A stretch of DNA of 64,000 nt from an uncultured Clostridia bacterium (GCA_947627465.1 CANQWD010000010.1:29036-93035), one strand, 5' to 3'; positions 25,498 through 33,552 are shown, counted from the first letter of the stretch. Numbers and translations are program-made. Notes: generated by a model from the letters alone, not told the origin.

Positions 25498-26703
25498 ATG
25501 GCTTTTGCTATTGACGATATTGATGATGGATTTGATCTGAGCGACGATTTCCAAATGGACACCAAAATTATGGTGTTCGGCGTGGGCGGCGCGGGCGGAA
25601 ACGCCGCGGCTCACATGGTGGACAGCGGCGTTCTTGATGTTGAATATGTTATCGCGAACACCGATGTTGCCGCTTTGAGAAAAAAAGACGGCAGCAAAAT
25701 GAAGCGCATCCAGATAGGGCGCAAGACGACGCGCGGTCAAGGCGCGGGTAACGACCCGTCCAGAGGACAGGCTTCCGCAGAGGAAAACCGCGATGATATC
25801 GCCGCGGTTCTCGATGGCGTGTCTATGCTTTTCGTGGCTGCCGGAATGGGCGGCGGCACGGGCACGGGCGCGGCTCCCGTTGTGGCGAACATCGCCAAGG
25901 AAAAAGGTATTTTGACTGTCGGCGTTGTGACTAAGCCTTTCGATTGGGAGGGCGCGGCAAAGATGAGAATGGCTATCGGCGGCATTTCCGAGATGAAGAA
26001 GTATGTCGACGCGCTTATTATAATCCCCAACGACCGCGTGCGCGAGCTTAAAGGCTCTAAGCCCAAGGTTTCGCTTAAAGAGGCGTTCGGCGAGGTCGAC
26101 GATGTTCTTTGCAAAGCGGTAACGGGTATGATAACGCTTTTGCAGGGCGAGGGTTATATCAACGTCGATTTTGCGGATATCACTATGGCGCTGAAAGAAA
26201 GCGGTGTTGCGCATATTGCTATCGGCAAGGGTAAGGGCGACAGCAAGCTCGACGACGCTTTGAACGAGGTACTCAACAGCCCGCTGCTTGAAACGTCCAT
26301 TGACGGCGCTAGACGCGGCTTGTTGAATGTTTCCGTACCCTCTACGTTCCCGCTTGAGGAGTTCGACGGACTTTTCAAGGAAGTTTCCGAAAAGTTCAAC
26401 ACAGACGCGAAGTTCAAGCCCGGCGTTGTTTTCGACGACTCTCTCGCGGACGACGAACTTTCGCTTATCGTTGTGGCTACGGATTTTGCCGAAGAGTCTC
26501 AGCCCACGGTACTTACGGGTGTTACATCGCCGAATATACCGGTCGAGGGTCCCACGCCGGAGGAAACTCTTGAGTTCGATCCCGCTTCGGAGGTCGACGA
26601 AGTTTCTCAGCAGCCGAGCCGTGTGCCGTTTACGAGCGGATTCAGCGATTCGCAGGACATCGACACTTTGCTTCGGAAATTCAATCAGGGAAAAGAAAGT
26701 TAA
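25498..26703 (+). CDS. ftsZ: Cell division GTPase FtsZ
   Basis: 401 residues. KIMVFGVGGAGGNAAAHMVDSG opens the GTP-binding domain; the tubulin signature GGGTGTGAAPVVA and the synergy-loop block NVDFADITMALKESGVAHIAIG are intact. A variable linker of about 60 residues ends in a short conserved C-terminal peptide (DIDTLLRKFNQGK) that would contact partners such as FtsA or SepF. FtsZ forms the cytoplasmic Z-ring. taggagg precedes the ATG, and a strong terminator follows the stop. Confidence 0.97.
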   Translation: MAFAIDDIDDGFDLSDDFQMDTKIMVFGVGGAGGNAAAHMVDSGVLDVEYVIANTDVAALRKKDGSKMKRIQIGRKTTRGQGAGNDPSRGQASAEENRDDIAAVLDGVSMLFVAAGMGGGTGTGAAPVVANIAKEKGILTVGVVTKPFDWEGAAKMRMAIGGISEMKKYVDALIIIPNDRVRELKGSKPKVSLKEAFGEVDDVLCKAVTGMITLLQGEGYINVDFADITMALKESGVAHIAIGKGKGDSKLDDALNEVLNSPLLETSIDGARRGLLNVSVPSTFPLEEFDGLFKEVSEKFNTDAKFKPGVVFDDSLADDELSLIVVATDFAEESQPTVLTGVTSPNIPVEGPTPEETLEFDPASEVDEVSQQPSRVPFTSGFSDSQDIDTLLRKFNQGKES

Positions 26704-26720
26704 TTGTTAATTGTGCGAAT

Positions 26721-26755
26721 ATCTCCCGCGGGAACGCGGGAGATTTTTATTTTTG
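26721..26755 (+). terminator. Rho-independent terminator after ftsZ
   Basis: Perfect 10-bp stem atctcccgcg / cgcgggagat with a ggaa loop, followed by ttttattttt. It closes the dcw cluster. Confidence 0.92.
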
Positions 26756-26818
26756 GCGGTACAGTTCGCATATTTCCGTAGATTTTTTTGATTATTTTAT
26801 GAAATTGACTAAAACCGC

Positions 26819-26847
26819 TTGCATTTTTTCGCGTTTTGTTATACAAT
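26819..26847 (+). promoter_or_regulatory. Sigma-A promoter
   Basis: TTGCAT, 17-bp spacer, TACAAT, about 60 bp upstream of the membrane-protein gene at 26906. Confidence 0.7.
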
Positions 26848-26905
26848 ATAATATGTAGTATTGTTTTTTCAAAGCTTTGATACATATTTAGTAAGAGAGG
26901 GATCT

Positions 26906-27781
26906 ATGATGGACAAGCTGGTGGCTTTTTTTAAAAACGTATGGTTCAGACGGGTTATCGCCGTGATTGGCTGGGGATATACCGCTTTTATGGCGTGGAT
27001 CGCGTGGCTGTGCTTCGCTTATTATTTGCAGTTCGATAATCCGACGCCCGCGTTTATTCTTTATCTTTTTATAAATGTTGCCGCGATGGGGCTGTTTATT
27101 TTGTCGCGCAGACAGGTCATCACCCGCGTAAATTCTTTTATTCTGCCGCTGATCGTTTTTTTGGTGACGTTTTTCGGCTTCGGGAATTGGTATATCGTAA
27201 TTCCCCCGATCGTCGTTATGTTGGTGCTGTTTTTCGTCAACGCTTCCAATGAAACGCTAAAGACCGTGCTCGGAACGATGCTTCTGTTGCTGTTCGTTAT
27301 CGGAATAGCGGGGCAGATAGGCGTTACGAGGTTTATAGGCGACCTTAAGCTGCTGGGTCCCGCTCTCTCAAAGCGCGATATCAGCTATGAGTCTTTGTCG
27401 AAAACGGGCGAATACCGCTTGGTGCGCTATCTTGACAGCTACCCCGACCGCAACACGATGACTTATTATGTTGAATATACGGGCGACGACTACAAGCTGC
27501 CGCAGGGCACGGCAAAAAAGGTATTTGGGTGCAAGAGTATTCACGTGGCGGCTTACACAAATATCACGCAGAATTTCGTAGAGTGGAAAGTTACAAAGAA
27601 AAACGGCAAGGAGACCGAGGTCTTGCTGGTCGATAAGAAAAACGAGCAGGAAAATCCGTATCTTGTAAAGACGACCAAGAGCACGGTGAAGTCAACGTCG
27701 GGTTCGGCGGTGCCTTCCTCGAGCAAAGCGGCTTCAAGCGGCGCAAATTCGGTGAATTCTTCCGAACCGACCGCGCAATGA
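26906..27781 (+). CDS. Multi-span membrane protein with extracytoplasmic domain, unknown function
   Basis: 291 residues from ATG 26906 (agagagg upstream; the ORF-track start 15 codons earlier overlaps the promoter). Four to five spans lie in the first 150 residues (VIAVIGWGYTAFMAWIAWLCF, FILYLFINVAAMGLFIL, FILPLIVFLVTFFGF, and a double hydrophobic run VIPPIVVMLVLFFVNA and LGTMLLLLFVIGIAGQIGV). A soluble domain (EYRLVRYLDSYPDRNTMTYY) and a Ser/Ala-rich tail follow. No known family recognised. The stop overlaps an upstream ATG of the next ORF, so the two genes probably form an operon. Confidence 0.7.
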   Translation: MMDKLVAFFKNVWFRRVIAVIGWGYTAFMAWIAWLCFAYYLQFDNPTPAFILYLFINVAAMGLFILSRRQVITRVNSFILPLIVFLVTFFGFGNWYIVIPPIVVMLVLFFVNASNETLKTVLGTMLLLLFVIGIAGQIGVTRFIGDLKLLGPALSKRDISYESLSKTGEYRLVRYLDSYPDRNTMTYYVEYTGDDYKLPQGTAKKVFGCKSIHVAAYTNITQNFVEWKVTKKNGKETEVLLVDKKNEQENPYLVKTTKSTVKSTSGSAVPSSSKAASSGANSVNSSEPTAQ

Positions 27782-27801
27782 TTTTGAAAGGGAGTGTTGA
27801 T

Positions 27802-30171
27802 ATGGAAAGAACGCTGAAGCTCGTGGGAAAAAATTCCAACGAGATCTTTGTGCTGCGCTATCCTGCAACGCTGTTGGATTTTTCCGAGTTCGATTTTTCC
27901 TATTTCGCAAAGCATTCCATAGATCTGTGCAATGAGTCGCTGAAAACGGGCGCGTTGGATCTGGACCGAATGGCGGAGCTTCGCCGCGACATTTGCGGAG
28001 CGCACTGCTATATTGAACACAACATAAGAACGACTTACGAAAAAGTGGTTCTCGATTGTTGGATAGATTACGTATGCAGGAGAGATAATATAGGCGTAAA
28101 CGCTCTTTGGAACAGATTTATACGCTGCAAAACCGATTTTGAAAAGCTTGTGTTCTCGCGGCTGTGCGACTTCCGCTACAACCGCGCTATCAACGAATGG
28201 CTGAATATAGTGCGCGTTCAAGATTACGCGCGCTGCAAGTCGGATTTCATATTTTCGGGTTCTATAAGAAATATCGAGGACGCTGTGGCAAGACGAAATT
28301 ATTTCGATCTGGCGTTCAGCGTGACGGCGCGCGAAATGGGCTGCCGAATAGAGGATCTGGGCGTTACCAAAACGTTCTCCGTGGGCAGAGTGCCGACCGC
28401 GCCGTTTTTGTTTCCGACCGTTTCAAAGGATATCGTTCGCAATGTGCTGAGCGATTTCGATTACAGCGAGGACTATTCGGACGTGGACGATTACAGCGAG
28501 ATATCCGACCGCATCGCTATGGACGCCTTCGCCAAAATGAAAGCGGGATTGCCGCAGGATCTGTCAAATTACGGCGTGGTTCGCGGGAAAATGGATACTT
28601 ACGGCGAAAAGCTGTATATGCCGTGCAGCCTTAAAGCCGCCATAGACCTTGAGATAGACGCGATGATCGAAAACGGCGAGTGGCTCGGCAAATGCAAGCG
28701 CTGCGGACGTTATTTTCTACGCGACAAGGAGCACCCGCACGAGTACTGTTCGCGGTTTGTGCCGGGCGGCAAGACCTGTCTTGAGATATGGGAGGACGAG
28801 CACCCCAAGCCCACTATCTCCGAATCTTTGGAGAAAAAGTCTAAGGACGTCACCGATAAAATGTACGCGCGTGTAGATAAGGATATGAGCGTCAAGGAAT
28901 ACGAAGATTGGCACACTTATATGGAGGCGATGAAGCAAAAGGTCAAGAACGGCGAGATCACTCCCGAGGAGCTTGAAAGCTTTCTTGACTATTCGCTTGA
29001 GGTGGATATCACAAAAAGCACACCGATAGTGGAGGTTCCGAAAAGGGAGCCGGAGCCTGCCGCTTCTCCGAAAGAGCGCGTGGTCAAACCGTTCGTGCCC
29101 GAGAGAATAAGCCGCGCCGAAATTCCGCAGCCGCCCGAGCGCGACCCCGAGGACGAGCGCGTTTTAAAAGAGGGTTTTTTCACATCGCCGACCAAGGAGC
29201 GCCGAAAAGGGGAGAAGCCGCAGATCTCGCATATTATCCGCAACGGTGAGAGCTTGGGTCGCGAGAGCTACACGCAAAAGCCCGATCCCGCGGGATTTCA
29301 GCCGTTCGGGGCGCAGTTCGCGCCGCCGAAAGCTCCCGAAAAAATTGAGCGCGAGCGCACTCCGCGCGAGGATCTTAAGCGATTGGAAGATCGTCTTGAG
29401 GAGGATAAGCGCATAAAGCGCGAAAAGGCGGAGGAGATCGCGCGTCGGCGGGAGCTTGACGAAGAGGAACTGGCGCGTAAAAACGCTTTTCAAGCATTTG
29501 ACGAGCAGCCCGCGAAGTTCACCGAGGATATTCACACGAAAGCGGCTCAAACGCAGATCGAGCGGCAAGCTCCAATAATTCCCGATGAAGAACCGCCGTT
29601 CCCGATCTACGACGAAGTTCCCGAGGATATGAAGCCGAACGTGAAACAGCCGCCCAAGCGTTCACGCGAGAAAAAACCGCCCGAAATTCAGCCGCCAAAA
29701 CCCAAGATAATCAAGAAAAACGCCGCCGCAATAAGCGCTTACGGAAAGGCGGCGGGCGCTCCGGTCGTTACGGCGGCGCAGGCGGATATAGTCATCCCGC
29801 GCGACGAGAGCGAGATTGCCGCAAGCGTTGACGGGGAATTGCCCGAGGCAGAGCCGTTTAAGGATATCGGCAGCATTTTCGACGTTTTGGAGCAGTCCGA
29901 GAGCGACAACGGCGGGAGAAAGAGCCGCCCCGCGCACCGTGAGCCGCCAAAACGCGTGACCGCCGAGAACGCGCCCGAGGGCATTTGGACGGAGGACAGG
30001 GGGCTTTTTGAGGGTGAAGCCGCCGCACAAGAAAGTGAAAGCGGCGCGCCCGAGCCGTCGGAGCTGGAAATGCTGAAATCCAAAAAGCATAAATCCAACA
30101 AAACACGGCGGCTTTACGATGTTATTATGCGCGAACCCGATGATAATCCAAATTTCAGAAACAAAAAATAA
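27802..30171 (+). CDS. Large protein with Cys zinc-finger-like motif and charged, Pro-rich C-terminal half (DUF6076-like)
   Basis: 789 residues. The first roughly 350 are a folded domain ending in CKRCGRYFLRDKEHPHEYC and a fourth Cys in GGKTCLEIW, a C-x2-C-x15-C-x8-C arrangement like the treble-clef CGNR/DUF6076-type proteins. The remaining half is highly charged, with Glu/Arg/Lys helices (RLEDRLEEDKRIKREKAEEI) and Pro-rich linkers, and looks disordered. ATG 27802 has ggag at proper distance; the track start (27778) overlaps the previous stop. Function is unknown; the finger suggests nucleic-acid or protein binding, which is inference. Confidence 0.65.
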   Translation: MERTLKLVGKNSNEIFVLRYPATLLDFSEFDFSYFAKHSIDLCNESLKTGALDLDRMAELRRDICGAHCYIEHNIRTTYEKVVLDCWIDYVCRRDNIGVNALWNRFIRCKTDFEKLVFSRLCDFRYNRAINEWLNIVRVQDYARCKSDFIFSGSIRNIEDAVARRNYFDLAFSVTAREMGCRIEDLGVTKTFSVGRVPTAPFLFPTVSKDIVRNVLSDFDYSEDYSDVDDYSEISDRIAMDAFAKMKAGLPQDLSNYGVVRGKMDTYGEKLYMPCSLKAAIDLEIDAMIENGEWLGKCKRCGRYFLRDKEHPHEYCSRFVPGGKTCLEIWEDEHPKPTISESLEKKSKDVTDKMYARVDKDMSVKEYEDWHTYMEAMKQKVKNGEITPEELESFLDYSLEVDITKSTPIVEVPKREPEPAASPKERVVKPFVPERISRAEIPQPPERDPEDERVLKEGFFTSPTKERRKGEKPQISHIIRNGESLGRESYTQKPDPAGFQPFGAQFAPPKAPEKIERERTPREDLKRLEDRLEEDKRIKREKAEEIARRRELDEEELARKNAFQAFDEQPAKFTEDIHTKAAQTQIERQAPIIPDEEPPFPIYDEVPEDMKPNVKQPPKRSREKKPPEIQPPKPKIIKKNAAAISAYGKAAGAPVVTAAQADIVIPRDESEIAASVDGELPEAEPFKDIGSIFDVLEQSESDNGGRKSRPAHREPPKRVTAENAPEGIWTEDRGLFEGEAAAQESESGAPEPSELEMLKSKKHKSNKTRRLYDVIMREPDDNPNFRNKK

Positions 30172-30277
30172 AGCAATTTAGCTAAATTATACTTGTTGGT
30201 TAAATTCGCATTTTGTTACATCATAAATTACCAAAAATTAAACAAAAAATGCGTAAAAATTTTGGCTAAATGTTACA

Positions 30278-30306
30278 TTGAATTATCTATTGGAATGGTG
30301 TATAAT
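30278..30306 (+). promoter_or_regulatory. Sigma-A promoter of the secreted protein gene
   Basis: TTGAAT, 17-bp spacer, TATAAT, followed by a leader of about 60 nt and a perfect ggagg ribosome site. Confidence 0.8.
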
Positions 30307-30374
30307 ATAAATACAAAACGTATGCGGGTTGTCCGCGCGTTTGAACAAAAAATATTTTTTGGAGGAAAATTACA

Positions 30375-31079
30375 ATGAGCATGAAGAAAATTTTAGCTGC
30401 AGCAGCTGCTTCCGTTGTAGCTGTATCCGCAGTAAGCACACTCGCATTCGCTGACGATTTCACCAAGACCGATGCAACAGGTTATGTTGATGCATGGACT
30501 TGCGTAAACCTCATAGGCGACGCTGTTGCTTATGATGACACTACCGCTAAGGAGAACTTTGGTGTTGATACCGTAGCTGATCTCGCTAACATCGAGTCCA
30601 TCACTTTCACATCTACTGCTGATACTGGCGAATGGACAATCGGTTACGATGCTGTTGACGGTTGGAAGCAGGGCGATAGCGCTGCTATCGGCGGCAAGAC
30701 CGAAGCAGGCTTCTGCAATGGTGCTGATACCCTTACTATCAGCGACATCAACTGGGCTAAGGGCGACGGTATGTGCATCAAGATCTGCTACAACAACGGT
30801 GATGATTGCTCCGTTACTTGGACTGTTAAGATGAAGGACGGCGCTGGTACCGATACTCCCGCTGATTCTACTGCTGATAACACTACTTCCGGTGCTGACG
30901 ACGCTAATTCCACTGCTGCTGATTCCACTGCTACCGATTCTACAGCTGCTGATTCCACTGCTGACACCACCACTTCTGATAAGGGCAATGTAAACACCGG
31001 CGTTGAGGGTGTTGCTGCTGTTCTCGGTGTAGCTGTTGTAGCTGCAGGCGCTATGGTTGTTGCTAAGAAGAGAAAGTAA
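30375..31079 (+). CDS. Secreted, membrane- or wall-anchored protein with NVNTG tail
   Basis: 234 residues. A signal peptide (MSMKKILAAAAASVVAVSAVSTLAFA, cut before DDF) precedes a roughly 125-residue beta-rich domain with paired Trp and Cys (YVDAWTCVNLIGDA, WTIGYDAVDGWKQGDSAAIGG, ICYNNGDDCSVTWTVKM), a Ser/Thr/Ala/Asp linker with STAADST repeats, then KGNVNTGVEG, a hydrophobic span and KKRK. The end resembles NPxTG-like cell-wall sorting signals but has NVNTG, so sortase processing is uncertain. Codon use is unlike its neighbours (almost all Ala as GCT), which with a strong promoter and RBS suggests very high expression. The folded domain looks carbohydrate-binding-like. Confidence 0.8.
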   Translation: MSMKKILAAAAASVVAVSAVSTLAFADDFTKTDATGYVDAWTCVNLIGDAVAYDDTTAKENFGVDTVADLANIESITFTSTADTGEWTIGYDAVDGWKQGDSAAIGGKTEAGFCNGADTLTISDINWAKGDGMCIKICYNNGDDCSVTWTVKMKDGAGTDTPADSTADNTTSGADDANSTAADSTATDSTAADSTADTTTSDKGNVNTGVEGVAAVLGVAVVAAGAMVVAKKRK

Positions 31080-31123
31080 TTTCTGCTTCGGCAAACGACT
31101 GTAAGGTCAAAAAATGAACATTT

Positions 31124-31158
31124 ACGCGGTTCGTGAAAACGAACCGCGTTTTTGTTAT
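31124..31158 (+). terminator. Terminator of the secreted protein gene
   Basis: Stem acgcggttcg / cgaaccgcgt with a 6-nt loop, followed by ttttgttat. Confidence 0.88.
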
Positions 31159-31187
31159 ATGGGAAGATAGTTTCATTTTCCGTTTTT

Positions 31188-31230
31188 TACAAAAAAATGC
31201 CGCGAAGTAATTTTTTACTGCTTCGCGGCA
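31188..31230 (-). terminator. Terminator of the abrB-like gene
   Basis: tgccgcgaagtaa pairs with the mirrored cttcgcggca; read on the minus strand the hairpin is followed by ttttttt. It faces the terminator above, as expected between convergent genes. Confidence 0.88.
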
Positions 31231-31268
31231 TATTATTACGACAGGGAAATCAAACTATTTTATGTAAA

Positions 31269-31541
31269 TTAAATCGTTTTATTTTCTTCGGCTTTTCCGA
31301 GAGCGCAAAGCTCGTTAAGGCAGCTTTGGCAAATGTTTCTGCCCTTGAAAACCGTGATCCCGTCCGCGTTTGCGCAAAATGAGCAAGCGGGCGAATATTT
31401 CTTCAAAATGATGTGATCGTCCTCAACGTAAATTTCGAGACTGTCCTTTTCCTCAATGTCCAGGTTTCGGCGAAGCTCAATTGGGATCACTATTCGCCCA
31501 AGCTCGTCAACTTTTCTTACAATACCGGTAGATTTTACCAT
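31269..31541 (-). CDS. AbrB/SpoVT-family transition-state regulator with C-terminal Cys motif
   Basis: 90 residues. STGIVRKVDELGRIVIPIELRRNLDIEEKDSLEIYVE is the dimeric AbrB-type DNA-binding fold, closest to the short Clostridial AbrB/SpoVT paralogues. The second half holds CSFCANADGITVFKGRNICQSC, two CxxC pairs likely to bind zinc. Such proteins regulate entry into stationary phase and sporulation. A perfect consensus promoter and a palindrome in the leader precede it, suggesting autoregulation. ggaggaactgat lies before the ATG. It is divergent from spmA. Confidence 0.88.
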   Translation of the reverse strand: MVKSTGIVRKVDELGRIVIPIELRRNLDIEEKDSLEIYVEDDHIILKKYSPACSFCANADGITVFKGRNICQSCLNELCALGKAEENKTI

Positions 31542-31579
31542 ATCAGTTCCTCCCTAGAAAATCGTTGTTGTCTGTTATG

Positions 31580-31607
31580 ATAAACGTTACAGCTGTAATT
31601 TGTTTAT
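31580..31607. promoter_or_regulatory. Palindromic operator candidate in the abrB leader
   Basis: TTACAGCTGTAA is a perfect 12-bp palindrome (31587-31598) flanked by ataaac and gtttat. It lies between the promoter and the start codon of the regulator gene, a fitting site for self-binding. Confidence 0.45.
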
Positions 31608-31632
31608 GCTGTATGACATTCACGTTTTCTTA

Positions 31633-31661
31633 ATTATATCATATTATGACAAATTTGTCAA
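31633..31661 (-). promoter_or_regulatory. Consensus sigma-A promoter of the abrB-like gene
   Basis: On the minus strand TTGACA, 17-bp spacer, TATAAT: a full consensus match. Confidence 0.88.
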
Positions 31662-31771
31662 ATATTTTACTGCACATTTTGTGCCAAAAGCGCGTATTTT
31701 TTTACAAATTCAGTAAATTTTTTACAAATTTTCACAATTGAGTAAATTTATTTTAGGTTAAGGAGGAAAAA

Positions 31772-32359
31772 ATGCAGGCAATATTGATAATTATTCCCAC
31801 AATTTCTATAATTATCGCGGCTCTCGGCGGGAAAATGGGGGAGATTTCCGCGGCTATCCTCTCGAAATCGGGCGAGGCTGTGGAATTGGTTATCTCGCTG
31901 TGCGGCATAATCTGCTTTTGGAGCGGAATGATGCGTGTTGCGGAACGCGCGGGTCTCACCGAGAAGCTGGCAAAGCTTCTTTCGCCGATCGTCGGTTTTT
32001 TGTTTAAAGGAGTAAAGAAGGGCGGCAAGGCGGCGGGGCTTATAACGATGAACCTTGCGGCGAACGTTTTGGGGCTTGGGAACGCGTCCACGCCGCTTGG
32101 AATTGCCGCGATGAAAGCGATAGCCGAGGAAAGCTCCGATTTTGACGGAACTGCCGCAACTGACGATATGATAACGCTCGCCGTGCTGAACACGTCAAGT
32201 CTTCAGATAATTCCCGCTACCGCCGCGGCTTTAAGAGCGGCAAACGGCTCCGCAAAGCCGTTTGACATACTTCCCTGTGTGTGGATCGTTTCGGTTTATT
32301 CGGCTGTTGTCGCGGTGGCTTCGGCGAAGATCATGTGTAAATTTCGGAGAAAAACGTGA
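31772..32359 (+). CDS. spmA: Spore maturation protein A
   Basis: 195 residues, the usual length of SpmA. It is an integral membrane protein of the nucleoside-recognition (Gate) domain group: an N-terminal span, the GMMRVAERAGLTEKLAKLLSPIVGFLF block and NLAANVLGLGNASTPLGIAAMKAI, which is highly conserved in the family. SpmA and SpmB act together in spore core dehydration. ttaaggagg precedes the ATG. spmB starts 3 bp after the stop. No sigma-A promoter is evident upstream, in line with sporulation-sigma control, which was not proven here. Confidence 0.93.
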   Translation: MQAILIIIPTISIIIAALGGKMGEISAAILSKSGEAVELVISLCGIICFWSGMMRVAERAGLTEKLAKLLSPIVGFLFKGVKKGGKAAGLITMNLAANVLGLGNASTPLGIAAMKAIAEESSDFDGTAATDDMITLAVLNTSSLQIIPATAAALRAANGSAKPFDILPCVWIVSVYSAVVAVASAKIMCKFRRKT

Positions 32360-32362
32360 GTT

Positions 32363-32884
32363 ATGGGCTTTACGGATTGGATAATACCGCTTATCACGGT
32401 TTTTGTAATAATTTACGCGGCGGCAAAGAGGGTGGACGTTTTCGGGGCGTTTTGCGAGGGCGCGGCGGAGGGGCTTAAAACTTGTGCGGATATTCTTCCC
32501 GCGCTTGTGCTGCTGCTTGTCTGCATTGGAATGTTCAGAGCAAGCGGAACTGTGGAATTTCTTACAAGCGCGCTGAAACCGCTTTGCAATGCGGTCGGTT
32601 TTCCGAGCGAGGTCGTGCCGCTGGTGGTTTTGCGCCCCTTTTCAGGCAGCGGTGCTATGGCTGTTTACAACGAAATTGCTCAAAACGTCGGCGCGGACAC
32701 GTTCGCGGAGCGAGTTGCCGCGACGCTTATAGGTTCAAGCGAAACAACGTTTTACACGGCGGCGGTTTATTTTGGCGCTGTGAAGTGTAAGAAAACTCGC
32801 TGCGCGATCCCCGCCGCACTTACCGCCGACTGCACGGCGTGGATAATTTGCGGGGCGGCGGTTTATCTATTCTTTGGAAGGTGA
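32363..32884 (+). CDS. spmB: Spore maturation protein B
   Basis: 173 residues, integral membrane, partner of SpmA. WIIPLITVFVIIYAAAKRVDVFGAFCEGAAEGL at the start and RPFSGSGAMAVYNEIAQNVGADTF plus LIGSSETTFYTAAVYFGAVKCKKTR in the second half are diagnostic of the SpmB family. The 3-bp gap to spmA and the overlap of its end with the ribosome site of the next small gene show an operon. It marks the organism as a likely spore former. Confidence 0.93.
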   Translation: MGFTDWIIPLITVFVIIYAAAKRVDVFGAFCEGAAEGLKTCADILPALVLLLVCIGMFRASGTVEFLTSALKPLCNAVGFPSEVVPLVVLRPFSGSGAMAVYNEIAQNVGADTFAERVAATLIGSSETTFYTAAVYFGAVKCKKTRCAIPAALTADCTAWIICGAAVYLFFGR

Positions 32885-32888
32885 CATC

Positions 32889-33134
32889 ATGAAATTATTT
32901 ACAAAAATATCCTCAAGAGATCTGCTGGACGAAGCCGAGCGTGAGGAGCTTTCAAAGCGCATAAGTTATCTTACGGAGCGTTTGGGCGACGTTAGGATAA
33001 CGTTCGACCTGGTGACGGACGAGCGCACTATAGACGCGTTGATCTACGAGGAAAACGCGCTGCTGTGCCGTATTGAGGCGCTTCACCGCGAAGCTCGCGA
33101 ACGCGGGATATCGGTTCAGCCGTATGAAAGATAA
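32889..33134 (+). CDS. Small helical protein, DUF2508/YaaL-like
   Basis: 81 residues, two or three charged helices. The middle (ITFDLVTDERTIDALIYEENALLCRIEALHREARERG) follows the pattern seen in DUF2508 proteins, in which a V-x-D-x2-x-ID-x-x-IY motif is followed by a Leu/Ala/Arg helix; the match is by eye. The track starts at TTG 32874, but ATG 32889 has aaggtgac upstream and follows the spmB stop by 4 bp. Its place after spmAB suggests sporulation expression. No catalytic residues are evident. Confidence 0.6.
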   Translation: MKLFTKISSRDLLDEAEREELSKRISYLTERLGDVRITFDLVTDERTIDALIYEENALLCRIEALHREARERGISVQPYER

Positions 33135-33236
33135 TTTTGTCGAAATTTTTGCATATTGCTGTTTTTTTTGAGTAAAATATGACTGCGGAGAGATCCGCGA
33201 TATATTATGTTTAAAAGTTCACAGGAGGAACTAATC

Positions 33237-33326
33237 ATGTCTAATCAGAATAATCAGAACCAGCAGAACCAGAAGCAGAACCAGTCCGAGCAGCAGAAGC
33301 AGAACCAGTCTGAAAATAAGCGCTAA
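33237..33326 (+). CDS. 29-residue Gln/Asn-rich peptide, possible spore peptide
   Basis: Too short for the ORF track. Perfect caggagg lies 8 bp before an ATG, and the frame reads MSNQNNQNQQNQKQNQSEQQ... ending SENKR. Over half of the residues are Gln or Asn. The composition and KQNQSE words recall gamma-type small acid-soluble spore proteins, which are longer and used as amino-acid stores. A promoter-like TTGCAT-18-TAAAAT lies at 33149-33178, and a terminator follows directly. Position just after spmAB supports a spore role, but homology is not established. Confidence 0.6.
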   Translation: MSNQNNQNQQNQKQNQSEQQKQNQSENKR

Positions 33327-33338
33327 TTAGAGCGTCCC

Positions 33339-33388
33339 GCCGGGATAATCGGAGATTTCTTCCCCCTTTATCCCGGCTTTACATATTT
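33339..33388 (+). terminator. Terminator after the Q/N-rich peptide gene
   Basis: gccgggata pairs with tatcccggc across a 21-nt loop, followed by tttacatatttttttg. Confidence 0.75.
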
Positions 33389-33402
33389 TTTTGAAAAAGT
33401 AC

Positions 33403-33431
33403 TTGACAAACATCGAAATTTGTGTTATAAT
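33403..33431 (+). promoter_or_regulatory. Consensus promoter of tRNA-Ser
   Basis: TTGACA, 17-bp spacer, TATAAT, about 30 bp before the tRNA; full consensus as expected for a stable RNA gene. Confidence 0.9.
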
Positions 33432-33460
33432 TATGAAGTTGAATATGTTCTTAGACCTTT

Positions 33461-33552
33461 GGAAAGATGGCTGAGTTGGTCTAAAGCGCACGATTGGAAA
33501 TCGTGTAACGGCTAATACCCGTTCAAGGGTTCGAATCCCTTTCTTTCCGCCA
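33461..33552 (+). tRNA. tRNA-Ser(GGA)
   Basis: Acceptor arms ggaaaga / tctttcc, D-arm gctgagttggtct, anticodon stem-loop cacgattggaaatcgtg with anticodon GGA, a long variable arm typical of serine tRNA, T-arm gggttcgaatccc, discriminator G and an encoded CCA. Confidence 0.95.
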
